A stretch of 42,421 nt of DNA from an uncultured Coriobacteriaceae bacterium. GTDB taxonomy: Bacteria; Actinomycetota; Coriobacteriia; Coriobacteriales; Atopobiaceae. Position numbers and translations under genes: made by a program. The stretch spans positions 1 through 42,421 of the forward strand of contig CADCHF010000038.1 in assembly GCA_902801175.1 (NCBI GenBank). Direction: 5' to 3'. The notes beneath the pieces are model-generated. The model was given only the letters and a program-made list of their open reading frames with translations, was not told the DNA's origin and ran no database searches. This document shows, piece by piece, positions 1 to 7,230 of this stretch (position 1 is its first letter; every line of letters begins with the position of its first letter).

Positions 1-468
1 AACAAGAAGACCAACCTGCGCCAGATGGTCGAGCAGCGCATTGCGCAGCAAGGCGGCCAAGTGCAGGAGATTCGCATGCGCGAGGTGGCAACCGACGACG
101 TAGACACCTCGACGCTGCGCCTCGACTGCGTGACCTATATGACCACGGTGAGCGAGGAGCGCTTCTTGCAGTGGGTCACGCCCGAGGGGCGCATCGCGGG
201 CTTCTTGCGCCTGTCACTGCCGCGCAAGGGCAAGCAGGCCATGATTCGCGAGGTCCACGTGTACGGACGCGTGGCAAGCCTTGGGGCATCGGAGGCCGGC
301 GGGGCCCAGCACGCAGGGCTTGGGCGACGCCTCGTTGAGCGCGCCTGCTCCGACGCCAAGGCCTGCGGCTTTGAGGGCATCAGCGTCATTAGCGCGGTGG
401 GCACGCGCGAGTACTACCGCTCGCTGGGTTTTGAGGATGGCGAGCTCTACCAGCAGAAGGCGCTCTAG
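1..468 (+). CDS. elp3: Elp3, C-terminal part (5' end outside window)
   Basis: Reading frame 1 is open from the first base and ends at TAG 466-468. The visible part is the C-terminal GNAT acetyltransferase domain of the radical SAM/acetyltransferase Elp3, which modifies wobble uridine (cm5U34 pathway) in tRNA. Diagnostic stretches are REVHVYG, then QHAGLGRRLVE (the acetyl-CoA loop), then VISAVGTREYYRSLGF at the C-terminus. The radical SAM domain lies upstream of the window. An internal ATG at 25 is not the start, because the frame continues upstream with family-like sequence (NKKTNLRQ). It converges with the permease gene that follows. Confidence 0.88.
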   Translation, partial: NKKTNLRQMVEQRIAQQGGQVQEIRMREVATDDVDTSTLRLDCVTYMTTVSEERFLQWVTPEGRIAGFLRLSLPRKGKQAMIREVHVYGRVASLGASEAGGAQHAGLGRRLVERACSDAKACGFEGISVISAVGTREYYRSLGFEDGELYQQKAL

Positions 469-563
469 CCTAGCCAGCGCCGCAGCCGTCTGCCAATAAC
501 GGCCCAGATGCAGGCGCGAGCTCGCGGGTCCACGCCGCTCGCACGCGCCTCTGCAGGCGAGGC

Positions 564-1907
564 CTACTTGGTGGCGTGTGCCCTCACCGCAAGGTACACG
601 GGCAGGCCGACCAGGGTGATGGCCACGCTGGCCAAGCTCATGAGCAGGGCACCAGTGCCGCTCATAAAGAGCTGGCTCGCAATGACGTACAGACCGCTGA
701 TGATGGCCAGGATGGGCACCACGGGGTATCCCGGCACCTTGTAGGTGCGCTCCCACTCCGGGTGGGTGTGGCGCAGGTGGATCACACAGGCAAAGGTGAG
801 CGTGTAGAACACCCAGCACGAGAAGACGCCCAGGTCGGTAAGCAGGTCAAAGTTGCCAACGATGGAATACAGGCAGGCAAGCGTGCCAATGAGGATGATC
901 GAGTTTGCCGGCACATCGCGGTCGTTGATCTTTGCCAGGGTGTCGCTCGCAGGCAGGGTCTTTTCGCAGGCCAGCTCGTAGGCCACGCGCGAGCCGCTCA
1001 TGAGGAAGCCGTTTCCGGCGCCAATGACCGAGATGATGATGCCCACCTTGATGAGCGTTCCGCCGCCCTCGCCAAATATCACGGTCGCCACAGCCGCGGC
1101 GGGCGACTCGATGTTCATGAGCTGGTCGGCGGGGATCACCCAGAGATAGGCCACGTTGATGGCCAGATAGACCGCCATGATGATTGAGACGCCGCCCACA
1201 ATGGCGCGCGGCATGTCGCGTGCGGGGTTCTTCATCTCGCCGGCAATGGTGCCCACGTTGGTCCAGCCCTCAAACGCAAAGAGCACGGCCAAAAGCGTAG
1301 AGCCAAACACGCCACCCGCGCTCTTTCCCGAGGCCACGAGCGGCGCAAAGATGGGATGGCCGCCCTCACCGCGCAAGAAGCCAAACACCATGAGCAGCGC
1401 CAGCGGGATGAGCTTGCACACGGTGGCAACCACCTGCATGCCACCAGCCGACTTGGAGCCGCGGGCGTTGATTGCCACGAGCGCGGCAATAACAGCGAGG
1501 GCAATGGGCAGCTCAAACGCCGGCCCAACGTATTCGGCCAGCTCGGAGCCCACCTTTACGCCGTACCCGGCAAGGAAGGCCGGATAGAAGATGACGACCT
1601 GCATCCAGCCGGCCAAAAAGCCAAGCCGCTTGTCAAAGGCCTCGGAGAGGTAGGTGACCATGCCGCCGGTCTTGGGGATGAGGATGGCGACCTCGGCAAA
1701 GGTGAGGGCGCCAAAGATCGACATGAGGCCGCCGACCACCCAGGCCAACATGCCCATGCCCGGGGCACCACCGGTGAGCTGGTAGATTGCGTACGGCTTG
1801 AAGAAGACGCCCGCGCCAATGACGCAGCCGACCACGATTGAGGTGGCTGTTGCCAGGCCAAGGTCCTTCCTTAGCCCGCGAGACGACTCCTGCTGTGCAC
1901 CGCTCAT
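564..1907 (-). CDS. APC-superfamily amino acid permease
   Basis: 447-residue integral membrane protein with about 12 hydrophobic segments. The N-terminus carries the APC signature (SIVVGCVIGAGVFFKP), where the GAG turn of TM1 contributes to substrate binding, and TM2-3 carry FAEVAILIPKTGGMVTYL. This resembles the LAT/SteT-type amino acid antiporters. The substrate cannot be read from sequence. The start ATG (complement of 1905-1907) has a purine-rich GGGGGAAG Shine-Dalgarno just upstream. It is transcribed away from hslO and converges with elp3, so it is probably monocistronic. Confidence 0.9.
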   Translation of the reverse strand: MSGAQQESSRGLRKDLGLATATSIVVGCVIGAGVFFKPYAIYQLTGGAPGMGMLAWVVGGLMSIFGALTFAEVAILIPKTGGMVTYLSEAFDKRLGFLAGWMQVVIFYPAFLAGYGVKVGSELAEYVGPAFELPIALAVIAALVAINARGSKSAGGMQVVATVCKLIPLALLMVFGFLRGEGGHPIFAPLVASGKSAGGVFGSTLLAVLFAFEGWTNVGTIAGEMKNPARDMPRAIVGGVSIIMAVYLAINVAYLWVIPADQLMNIESPAAAVATVIFGEGGGTLIKVGIIISVIGAGNGFLMSGSRVAYELACEKTLPASDTLAKINDRDVPANSIILIGTLACLYSIVGNFDLLTDLGVFSCWVFYTLTFACVIHLRHTHPEWERTYKVPGYPVVPILAIISGLYVIASQLFMSGTGALLMSLASVAITLVGLPVYLAVRAHATK

Positions 1908-2182
1908 AAAACTTCCCCCTTATACAACGCGCATTGCGTGCGCGCTTCCCCACACAGGTGCTGTCTGGTGCCAGGCACCTCGCGCCAGGTGTCGTCCGCG
2001 AGCTTTGCGTGTCACGGCGTTTTGGCAGCTGAGGGCATGCGACAGACATTTGCAGCCGCACCATGGTACCAATGTCTCACGGTAGAAGACAACGTGGCAC
2101 GGGACAAGATTGCATAAGAAATGATATGCATGGTGGGCGGCTGCCAGACACGGGGGCGTGTCATGGGGACGTCCGGGCACAG

Positions 2183-2313
2183 GGGCGTGTCGAGGGGACG
2201 TATAATTTGACACACTCGGAAACTCATTCGGCCTGATGTCGACCACTCTCGAAGGCCATCTCCCCTTACTACTTGATTGAGTGTGTCAAATTATACGTCC
2301 CCTCGACACGCCC
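2183..2313. repeat. Perfect 35-bp inverted repeat around 61 bp
   Basis: Bases 2183-2217 and 2279-2313 are exact reverse complements (35 of 35), separated by 61 bp. The arms contain GGGGACGTATAATTTGACAC. A diverged partial copy of the arm start (GGGGCGTGTCATGGGGACGT) lies just upstream at about 2154. The shape suits a MITE or a REP/BIME element mobilised by REP-associated tyrosine transposases, whose targets often carry GGGGAC...TGACAC words. No transposase is present here. It fills most of the gap between the permease and hslO. Confidence 0.8.
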
Positions 2314-2433
2314 AAACGGAGCCGTCCCCAATGGACGGGTCGGGGCTCGCGCACAAACCCCACAGCCCTCCCGCCGCTTGCGCTGGTATCATCTCCTTCT
2401 ATGAAACTATGCAGCACGACCCAAGGAGACGTC

Positions 2434-3345
2434 TTGACCGGCCACGTCATAAGCCTTGCAACCGAGCGCATCAAGCGCCACGACCACATCGTTCGCGGCA
2501 CCGCAGCCAACGGCATGGTGCGCGCCTTTGCCATAACCGCACGTCAGACCGTACAGACAGCACACGAGAACCACAGCACCAGCCCGCTGGTGAGCGCCGC
2601 CCTCGGCAGGCTCATGATGGGCGGCCTCATGATGGGAGCTATGTCAAAGACCGACGACGAGCTCATCACCCTCACCGTACGCGGCGACGGCCCCATTGGC
2701 GGGCTCACGGTAACCGCCAACAACCGCGGGCAGGTCAAGAGCTTTGCCAACAACCCCAACGTGTGGCTGCCCCTTCGAGACGACAACCACCTCAACGTGG
2801 GAGCTGGCGTTGGCGCCGGCGAGCTCTCGGTCGTCTTTGACCAGCCAGGAATTGCTCCCTACTCCAGCCAGGTCGAGCTGACCTCGGGCGAGATTGGCGA
2901 TGACCTCGCCTACTACTTTGCGGTGAGCGACCAGGTCCCCACCTCGGTTGGCGTGGGCGTGCTCGTTGGCGCCGACACCAGCATCCTGCAGGCGGGCGGC
3001 TTCATCATTCAGCTCATGCCCGGCCACCAGGAGTGGGTCGTGGACGAGCTGGAGAAGAGCCTCTCACGCGTGACGTCGGTCACCGACCTGCTGCAGCAGG
3101 GCATGACTCCAACCAGCATGCTCGAGCACCTGCTAGGCGACCTTGGCTACGAGGAGCTCGAGGCGATTCCCGCGGAGTTTTATTGTGGCTGCGACGAGGC
3201 CAGGGCCGGTCGCGCCGTGGCGGCGCTTGGTCGCGAGACCCTGCTCGACATGATCGAGAAGAACGAAACCGCAGAGGTCATCTGCCATTTCTGCGGCAAG
3301 CGTCACTACCTTGGGACAGACGAGCTGCAGCAGCTTTTGGGCTAG
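2434..3345 (+). CDS. hslO: Hsp33 redox-regulated chaperone
   Basis: 303-residue cytosolic holdase chaperone activated by oxidative unfolding. The N-terminal domain has family motifs (VRGTAANGMVRAF, LMMGGLMMGAM, GDGPIGGLTV). The C-terminal redox switch has all four zinc cysteines as C251-x-C253 and C284-x-x-C287 (CGC and CHFC). TTG at 2434 is chosen because AAGGAG (2423-2428) sits 5 bp upstream and the length then fits the family. An in-frame ATG at 2401 would add 11 residues and lacks such a site. Transcription is away from the permease. Confidence 0.88.
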   Translation: MTGHVISLATERIKRHDHIVRGTAANGMVRAFAITARQTVQTAHENHSTSPLVSAALGRLMMGGLMMGAMSKTDDELITLTVRGDGPIGGLTVTANNRGQVKSFANNPNVWLPLRDDNHLNVGAGVGAGELSVVFDQPGIAPYSSQVELTSGEIGDDLAYYFAVSDQVPTSVGVGVLVGADTSILQAGGFIIQLMPGHQEWVVDELEKSLSRVTSVTDLLQQGMTPTSMLEHLLGDLGYEELEAIPAEFYCGCDEARAGRAVAALGRETLLDMIEKNETAEVICHFCGKRHYLGTDELQQLLG

Positions 3346-3449
3346 CTCACCCGGCGCAAGGCAGCGGGCCATATAAGCCCTCTTTTAAAGGGCGGCTTGC
3401 CAGCCCGCCGGCATGTGCTATCATGCATCCCCGCATTGCGACATGGACC

Positions 3450-3488
3450 ACAGGTGTTACTTGATAACCACCTCTAAAAAACAAGGAG
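3450..3488 (+). promoter_or_regulatory. preQ1-I riboswitch overlapping the ribosome binding site
   Basis: Compact H-type pseudoknot. P1 is AGGTG (3452-3456) with CACCT (3469-3473). The loop bases CTTG (3460-3463) can pair with CAAG (3482-3485). The A-rich tail CTAAAAAACAAGGAG is very like the class I preQ1 consensus. The 3' pairing partner overlaps the AAGGAG Shine-Dalgarno (3483-3488) of the VUT transporter, so ligand binding should block translation. The downstream gene is a queuosine-precursor transporter, the expected regulon. Confidence 0.8.
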
Positions 3489-3497
3489 TGATAACGC

Positions 3498-4217
3498 ATG
3501 CAAAAAGACCGTGCATCCGTCGGCCAGCTTCTGGACAACATCCCACCCATCATCCTCTCGCTCTTGGTGCTATCCGTCGTAGGTATGAACCTGCTCGCCA
3601 ACAAGAGCATCGACACTGGTGTTAGCTGGCTCGCCCTCGACTGTGGCATTCTCTTCTCGTGGCTCACCTTCCTCTGCATGGACGTGACCACCCACTGCTT
3701 TGGCCCCAAGGCCGCCACGTTGCTCTCGTTTGCGGCAGTTGGCCTCAACCTCATGATGGCCGGCATCTTCTTTATTGCCAGCAAGATCCCCGGCGTGTGG
3801 GGCGAGAGCTTTGTCCCTGGTAGCGAGGCCGTCCTCAACCAGGCGCTCAACAACACCTTTGGCGGTACCTGGTTCATCATTTTGGGCAGCTCCATTGCCT
3901 TTGTGGTCTCGGCCGTGGTGAACAACTTCCTCAACTACGGCATTGGCCTGGCGCTGGGCAACCGCAATGGCTTTGGCACCTTTGCCGCGCGCAGCTACAT
4001 CTCGACCTTTGTTGGCCAGTTCACCGACAACATCACCTTTGCGCTCATCGTGAGCCGCAACTTCTTTGGCTGGACGCTTCTGCAGTGCTTCACCTGCGCC
4101 ATTACCGGCGCGGTGCTCGAGCTGCTCTTTGAGGTCTTCTTCTCGCCCATGGGCTACCAGATTGCCAAGCGCCTGCGTCCCGAGCTGGCAGGCGAGCCCG
4201 CCCGTCAGGAGGCATAA
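3498..4217 (+). CDS. VUT-family queuosine precursor transporter
   Basis: 239-residue membrane protein with about six hydrophobic helices, typical of the VUT/YhhQ family that imports queuosine precursors such as preQ0 and preQ1 for tRNA modification. Family-like stretches include the acidic/His turn MDVTTHCFGPKAA and the late ARSYISTFVGQFTDNITF segment. The start ATG 3498 follows AAGGAG with 9-bp spacing, inside the riboswitch tail. The SDR gene begins 3 bp after its stop, so the two are probably co-transcribed. Confidence 0.88.
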   Translation: MQKDRASVGQLLDNIPPIILSLLVLSVVGMNLLANKSIDTGVSWLALDCGILFSWLTFLCMDVTTHCFGPKAATLLSFAAVGLNLMMAGIFFIASKIPGVWGESFVPGSEAVLNQALNNTFGGTWFIILGSSIAFVVSAVVNNFLNYGIGLALGNRNGFGTFAARSYISTFVGQFTDNITFALIVSRNFFGWTLLQCFTCAITGAVLELLFEVFFSPMGYQIAKRLRPELAGEPARQEA

Positions 4218-4220
4218 GCA

Positions 4221-4868
4221 ATGAACGTTGTGGTTAGCGGATCGTCGAGCGGCATTGGCCTTGCAATCGCAGAGCGCTTCCTGAGCGAGGACCACGAGGT
4301 CTACGGCGTAGACATTGCCGAGGCGGCCATTGCTCACCCGAGCTACCACCACATCCGCTGCGACATCCGCTCCACCGAGCTGCCAAGCATGCCGAGCCCT
4401 CACATTGTGATTCATAGCGCCGGCACGCTTGAGGAGCAGGACGCCATCGACATCAACCTTGCGGGAACCATTCAGTTTGCCGGGCATTTTGTTGACAGTC
4501 CTAACCTGCGCTCGATGCTGTTCATTGCCTCGGCTTCTGCGCGCAACGGCGCCGAGTTCCCCATGTACGTGGCGAGCAAGGCTGGCATCGTGGGCTTCAT
4601 GAAGAACCTCACGCTCGAGCTGGCCAAACGCGGCGTCACGTGCAACAGCATCTCCCCCGGCGGTGTGATCACCCCTGCCAACGACCACATCCTGAACGAC
4701 GAGAGGCTCTACCAGGAGGTGCTCGACGAGACGCTGCTGGGCAAGTGGGCCGAGGCCAGCGAGGTGGCGGACCTTGCCTACTATCTCACCGTCGTCAACC
4801 GCTCAATTACGGGCGAGGACATCCTGATGGACAACGGAGAGATGCTCAAGAGCAACTTTGTGTGGTAG
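4221..4868 (+). CDS. SDR-family NAD(P)-dependent oxidoreductase
   Basis: 215-residue classical short-chain dehydrogenase. The N-terminus has the cofactor loop SGSSSGIGLA (TGxxxGxG type), followed by a catalytic serine region (IASASARNG) and the YxxxK motif in YVASKAG. ISPGGVITPA matches the NSxxPG region, and the C-terminus has ITGEDILMDNG. At 215 residues it is slightly shorter than the usual 240-250. The substrate is unknown. It follows the VUT gene by 3 bp and ends before a strong terminator, making a two-gene transcription unit under preQ1 control at the first gene. A link to queuosine metabolism is possible but unsupported. Confidence 0.85.
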   Translation: MNVVVSGSSSGIGLAIAERFLSEDHEVYGVDIAEAAIAHPSYHHIRCDIRSTELPSMPSPHIVIHSAGTLEEQDAIDINLAGTIQFAGHFVDSPNLRSMLFIASASARNGAEFPMYVASKAGIVGFMKNLTLELAKRGVTCNSISPGGVITPANDHILNDERLYQEVLDETLLGKWAEASEVADLAYYLTVVNRSITGEDILMDNGEMLKSNFVW

Positions 4869-4885
4869 CGCCAACGCATAACCAT

Positions 4886-4934
4886 GCGCGTCCCCCTGCA
4901 GGCTGGCATAAGCTGCAGGGGGACGCGCTTTTTT
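4886..4934 (+). terminator. Strong intrinsic terminator after the VUT-SDR pair
   Basis: A perfect 16-bp stem pairs 4886-4901 (GCGCGTCCCCCTGCAG) with 4913-4928, around an 11-nt loop, followed directly by six T residues (4929-4934). Confidence 0.95.
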
Positions 4935-5019
4935 GGGCAAACCGACGTCTGACGCGCATGTTTTAGTGAGTTTTGCGGGCTGTTTCCACGGGTCCACGCC
5001 CACGTGTACTTTGCCTGCC

Positions 5020-5084
5020 GCCACTTATCGTGCTCAAAGCTTTGTAACCTGCAGGTTTTTTTAGATTTAGGTGCGATAAGTGGC
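5020..5084. repeat. 11-bp perfect inverted repeat in the 4935-5337 intergenic gap
   Basis: GCCACTTATCG (5020-5030) is the exact reverse complement of CGATAAGTGGC (5074-5084). The 43-bp spacer includes the palindrome CCTGCAGG and a run of seven T residues. It could be a degraded mobile element end or a protein-binding repeat. The rest of 4935-5337 holds no gene that I can support. An in-frame extension of the alcohol dehydrogenase back to 5080 is not family-like. Confidence 0.55.
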
Positions 5085-5337
5085 ACTGGACGAAGTATCC
5101 AGAGCCCAAATCTGGGCCCAGAGCGTCCAACCAAGGCGGTGGCAGCCCCTCACGCCCGCGCAAGAATGCCCTTTCACGCGTTCGAGCCACGGCAAGCAAG
5201 CATCCACCCCGCGCCTAAAGCCCAACACGCTTGGGCGGACCCATGCGCACGCTCGCGCAGACCGTTCGCTTACCCTTTCCGGGCAGCTCCTCCCCTGGTG
5301 CTATAGTGTGCACCAAACGCCTGAGAGGAGTCCCGTC

Positions 5338-6438
5338 GTGAACTACTTCATGCCCACGCGTCTGTTCACTGGAAACGGATGCATTGACCAGCACAAAGAC
5401 CTGCTAAAGGCACTTGGCTCCACCTGTCTAGTCGTGACCGACAAGATTGCCGCAAAGGCCAGCGGCGCGCTCGACGACGTTTGGGCTGCGCTTGACTCCT
5501 GTGGCATCAAGGCCGTCCATTGGGATGGCGTGACGGAGAACCCACCCGTCGCGTCTTGCATCGAGGCCGGACGTCTTGGTGCAGAGAACCAGGTGCAGTT
5601 TGTACTCGGCATTGGCGGCGGCTCGTCGCTCGACGCAGCCAAGGCCATCTCGGTCTTTGCGGCAAACCCAGAGCTCGACGAGGCCGGCTTCTACGCCATG
5701 GCCTGGGACAACAGCCCACTGCCCATCGTGCTCGTGGGCACCACGGCTGGTACCGGCAGCGAGGTCACCAAGGTCTCGGTCCTCACCGACGTCGCGCGCC
5801 GCAAGCACTCCATCCACGACGACCGACTCTACGCCAACCTGGCCTTTGGCGACAGCCGCCACACCCACACCTGCCCGCCCGCAGTCACGCTGTCGTGCGG
5901 CGTTGACGTCATTGCTCATGCAACCGAGAGCTACTTTAGCCGTAAGGCCGACGACATCAGCCGTGCCTTTGCCGTGCGCGCCATTCGCATGGCCGTGGGT
6001 CCGCTCGAGGAGGCCGCCAAGGGCGCTGAGCTCACGGCTCGGCAGCGAGAGCAGCTCTACGACGCCTCTATCCTGGGCGGACTTGCCATTAACACCACGG
6101 GCACGTGCTTCCCGCACAACGTGGGCTACTACCTCACCGAGAACTACCATGTGCCTCATGGGTTTGCGAGCGCAGTCTTCTTACCGGCTATGCTGCAGTG
6201 CGTGCGCGCATACGACAGCAGCTATACCGACGCGTTCTGTGACGAGATTGGCATGAGCGACGAAGCCTTCACGCAGGTGATTGAGGCTTGCCTGCCCGCG
6301 TTTGACATCCACATGAGCGCCGACGAGATAGAGGCGGCGCTCCCCCGTTGGGAGAACAACGGCTCGGTCAAGAACACAAGGGCCAACGTGTCGCTCGACG
6401 ACATCCGCAGCGTTCTCACGTCACAGTTTGTTAGGTAA
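5338..6438 (+). CDS. Iron-containing alcohol dehydrogenase family protein
   Basis: 366-residue group III (iron-type) dehydrogenase. The NAD(P) loop is GIGGGSSLDAAK and is followed by TTAGTGSEVTKVSVLTD. Metal-ligand-type residues lie in DVIAHATESYFS, FPHNVGYYLTENYHVPHG and the histidines after it. The substrate is unknown; family members reduce aldehydes or oxidise short alcohols. GTG 5338 is the likely start because GAGAGGAG (5323-5330) is 7 bp upstream and the product then begins like relatives (NYFMPTRLFTGNG). It is followed after 41 bp by a cupin gene in the same direction. Confidence 0.87.
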   Translation: MNYFMPTRLFTGNGCIDQHKDLLKALGSTCLVVTDKIAAKASGALDDVWAALDSCGIKAVHWDGVTENPPVASCIEAGRLGAENQVQFVLGIGGGSSLDAAKAISVFAANPELDEAGFYAMAWDNSPLPIVLVGTTAGTGSEVTKVSVLTDVARRKHSIHDDRLYANLAFGDSRHTHTCPPAVTLSCGVDVIAHATESYFSRKADDISRAFAVRAIRMAVGPLEEAAKGAELTARQREQLYDASILGGLAINTTGTCFPHNVGYYLTENYHVPHGFASAVFLPAMLQCVRAYDSSYTDAFCDEIGMSDEAFTQVIEACLPAFDIHMSADEIEAALPRWENNGSVKNTRANVSLDDIRSVLTSQFVR

Positions 6439-6479
6439 GGCATTTGCACATAAGCATTGCACCAAGGAGAGGAGCCAGC

Positions 6480-6827
6480 ATGATTCGCAAGAAGGAAGAC
6501 CAGCCCATTGAGTTCCGCTGCATCCGCGGGGGCATCGGCGAGACCGAGCAGCACAAGATCATCGTGAGCGACGACGAGCTCTACGGCAAGGGCCGCCTGT
6601 TCAACTACATGATCATCCAGCCGGGCAACAGCATTGGCGAGCACACCCACGAGGGCGACAACGAGATCTTCTACTTCATCAAGGGCACCGGCGAGTACAA
6701 CGACAACGGCACCATTGTTGAGGTTGGCCCTGGTGACACCACCATGTGCAACGACGGCCAGTTCCACAGCCTCAAGAACACCGGCGACGTGCCGCTGGAG
6801 TTTGTTGCGCTGATTCTGTACTCGTAA
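6480..6827 (+). CDS. Small single-domain cupin protein
   Basis: 115-residue single cupin barrel. Cupin motif 1 is visible as GEHTHEGDNEIFYFIKGTGEY (metal-binding His-x-His and Glu) and motif 2 as GPGDTTMCNDGQFHSLKNTG (third His). Such proteins bind a metal and may act as isomerases, dioxygenases or sensors; the ligand here is unknown. ATG 6480 has AAGGAGAGGAG just upstream. It lies 41 bp downstream of the alcohol dehydrogenase and ends before a terminator, so the two probably form one operon. Confidence 0.85.
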   Translation: MIRKKEDQPIEFRCIRGGIGETEQHKIIVSDDELYGKGRLFNYMIIQPGNSIGEHTHEGDNEIFYFIKGTGEYNDNGTIVEVGPGDTTMCNDGQFHSLKNTGDVPLEFVALILYS

Positions 6828-6846
6828 GTTTGGGTTGTAACTGCTG

Positions 6847-6885
6847 GCGCGGCACGTGGCTCAAACGGCAGCGTGCCGCGCTTTT
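6847..6885 (+). terminator. Intrinsic terminator after the cupin gene
   Basis: The 10-bp perfect stem GCGCGGCACG (6847-6856) with CGTGCCGCGC (6872-6881) is followed by TTTT (6882-6885). Confidence 0.88.
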
Positions 6886-6978
6886 GTGTGGGTTGCTGTT
6901 GTGGCTGAGGTGCTGGAGCTATTTGGCGTGAGCGGCCATCGCGGGCCAAAAAACTTTTGAAAAAGTCGGAATTGCCTC

Positions 6979-7008
6979 TGTACAAAGCCGCGTGCAATGC
7001 TGTAGTAT
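6979..7008 (+). promoter_or_regulatory. Possible promoter of tRNA-Glu
   Basis: TGTACA (6979-6984) and TAGTAT (7003-7008) are 18 bp apart, each matching the sigma-70 consensus at 4 of 6 bases. The -10 ends 19 bp before the tRNA. No other candidate is better placed, but the match is weak. Confidence 0.35.
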
Positions 7009-7027
7009 ATCTCATGCATTCAAACAC

Positions 7028-7104
7028 GGCCCGTTCGTCTAGCGGTTTAGGACGCCGCCCTCTCAAGGCGGAGATCACCGGTTCGAATCCGGTACGGGCT
7101 ACCA
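7028..7104 (+). tRNA. tRNA-Glu (anticodon CTC), phage integration site
   Basis: Full cloverleaf: acceptor GGCCCGT pairs with ACGGGCT (one G-T pair), anticodon stem CCGCC/GGCGG closes the loop CTCTCAA with anticodon CTC at 7062-7064 (reads GAG), T arm ACCGG-TTCGAAT-CCGGT, and CCA is encoded at 7102-7104. The 3' half is duplicated at 41310-41357, marking it as the attachment site. The gene stays intact after integration because the element restores the 3' half. Confidence 0.96.
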
Positions 7105-7105
7105 A
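7058..7105. repeat. attL (3' half of tRNA-Glu)
   Basis: A 48-bp segment from the anticodon loop to just past CCA matches 41310-41357 at 46 of 48 positions. The two differences are paired partners in the T stem (G-C here, A-T in attR). The integrase gene begins about 125 bp inward, the usual arrangement. Confidence 0.92.
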
Positions 7106-7113
7106 CATTCCCG

Positions 7114-7145
7114 CAGGTCAGACCATCGATTGGCTGGCCTGTTTT
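7114..7145 (+). terminator. Element-borne terminator replacing the tRNA terminator
   Basis: CAGGTCAG (7114-7121) pairs with CTGGCCTG (7134-7141) through 8 bp including one G-T pair, followed by TTTTCTT. It stands at the same distance from the tRNA 3' end as the terminator beyond attR (41365-41386), so it can terminate the tRNA after integration. Confidence 0.75.
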
Positions 7146-7230
7146 CTTATCTCGAACCATCTCTCCTCCTCTCTGGGACACAATTGGGACACAACGAAAA
7201 CCAGGACTCAAACGAGGACACAATCTGCTC

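Noticed and set aside
3570..4688. 372-codon reverse-strand frame opposite the VUT and SDR genes
   Set aside because: Shadow of two well-supported genes in high-GC DNA; composition rich in His, Ala and Arg.
5080..5337. N-terminal extension of the alcohol dehydrogenase to 5080
   Set aside because: The added residues are not family-like, while GTG 5338 has a strong Shine-Dalgarno and gives the expected N-terminus.
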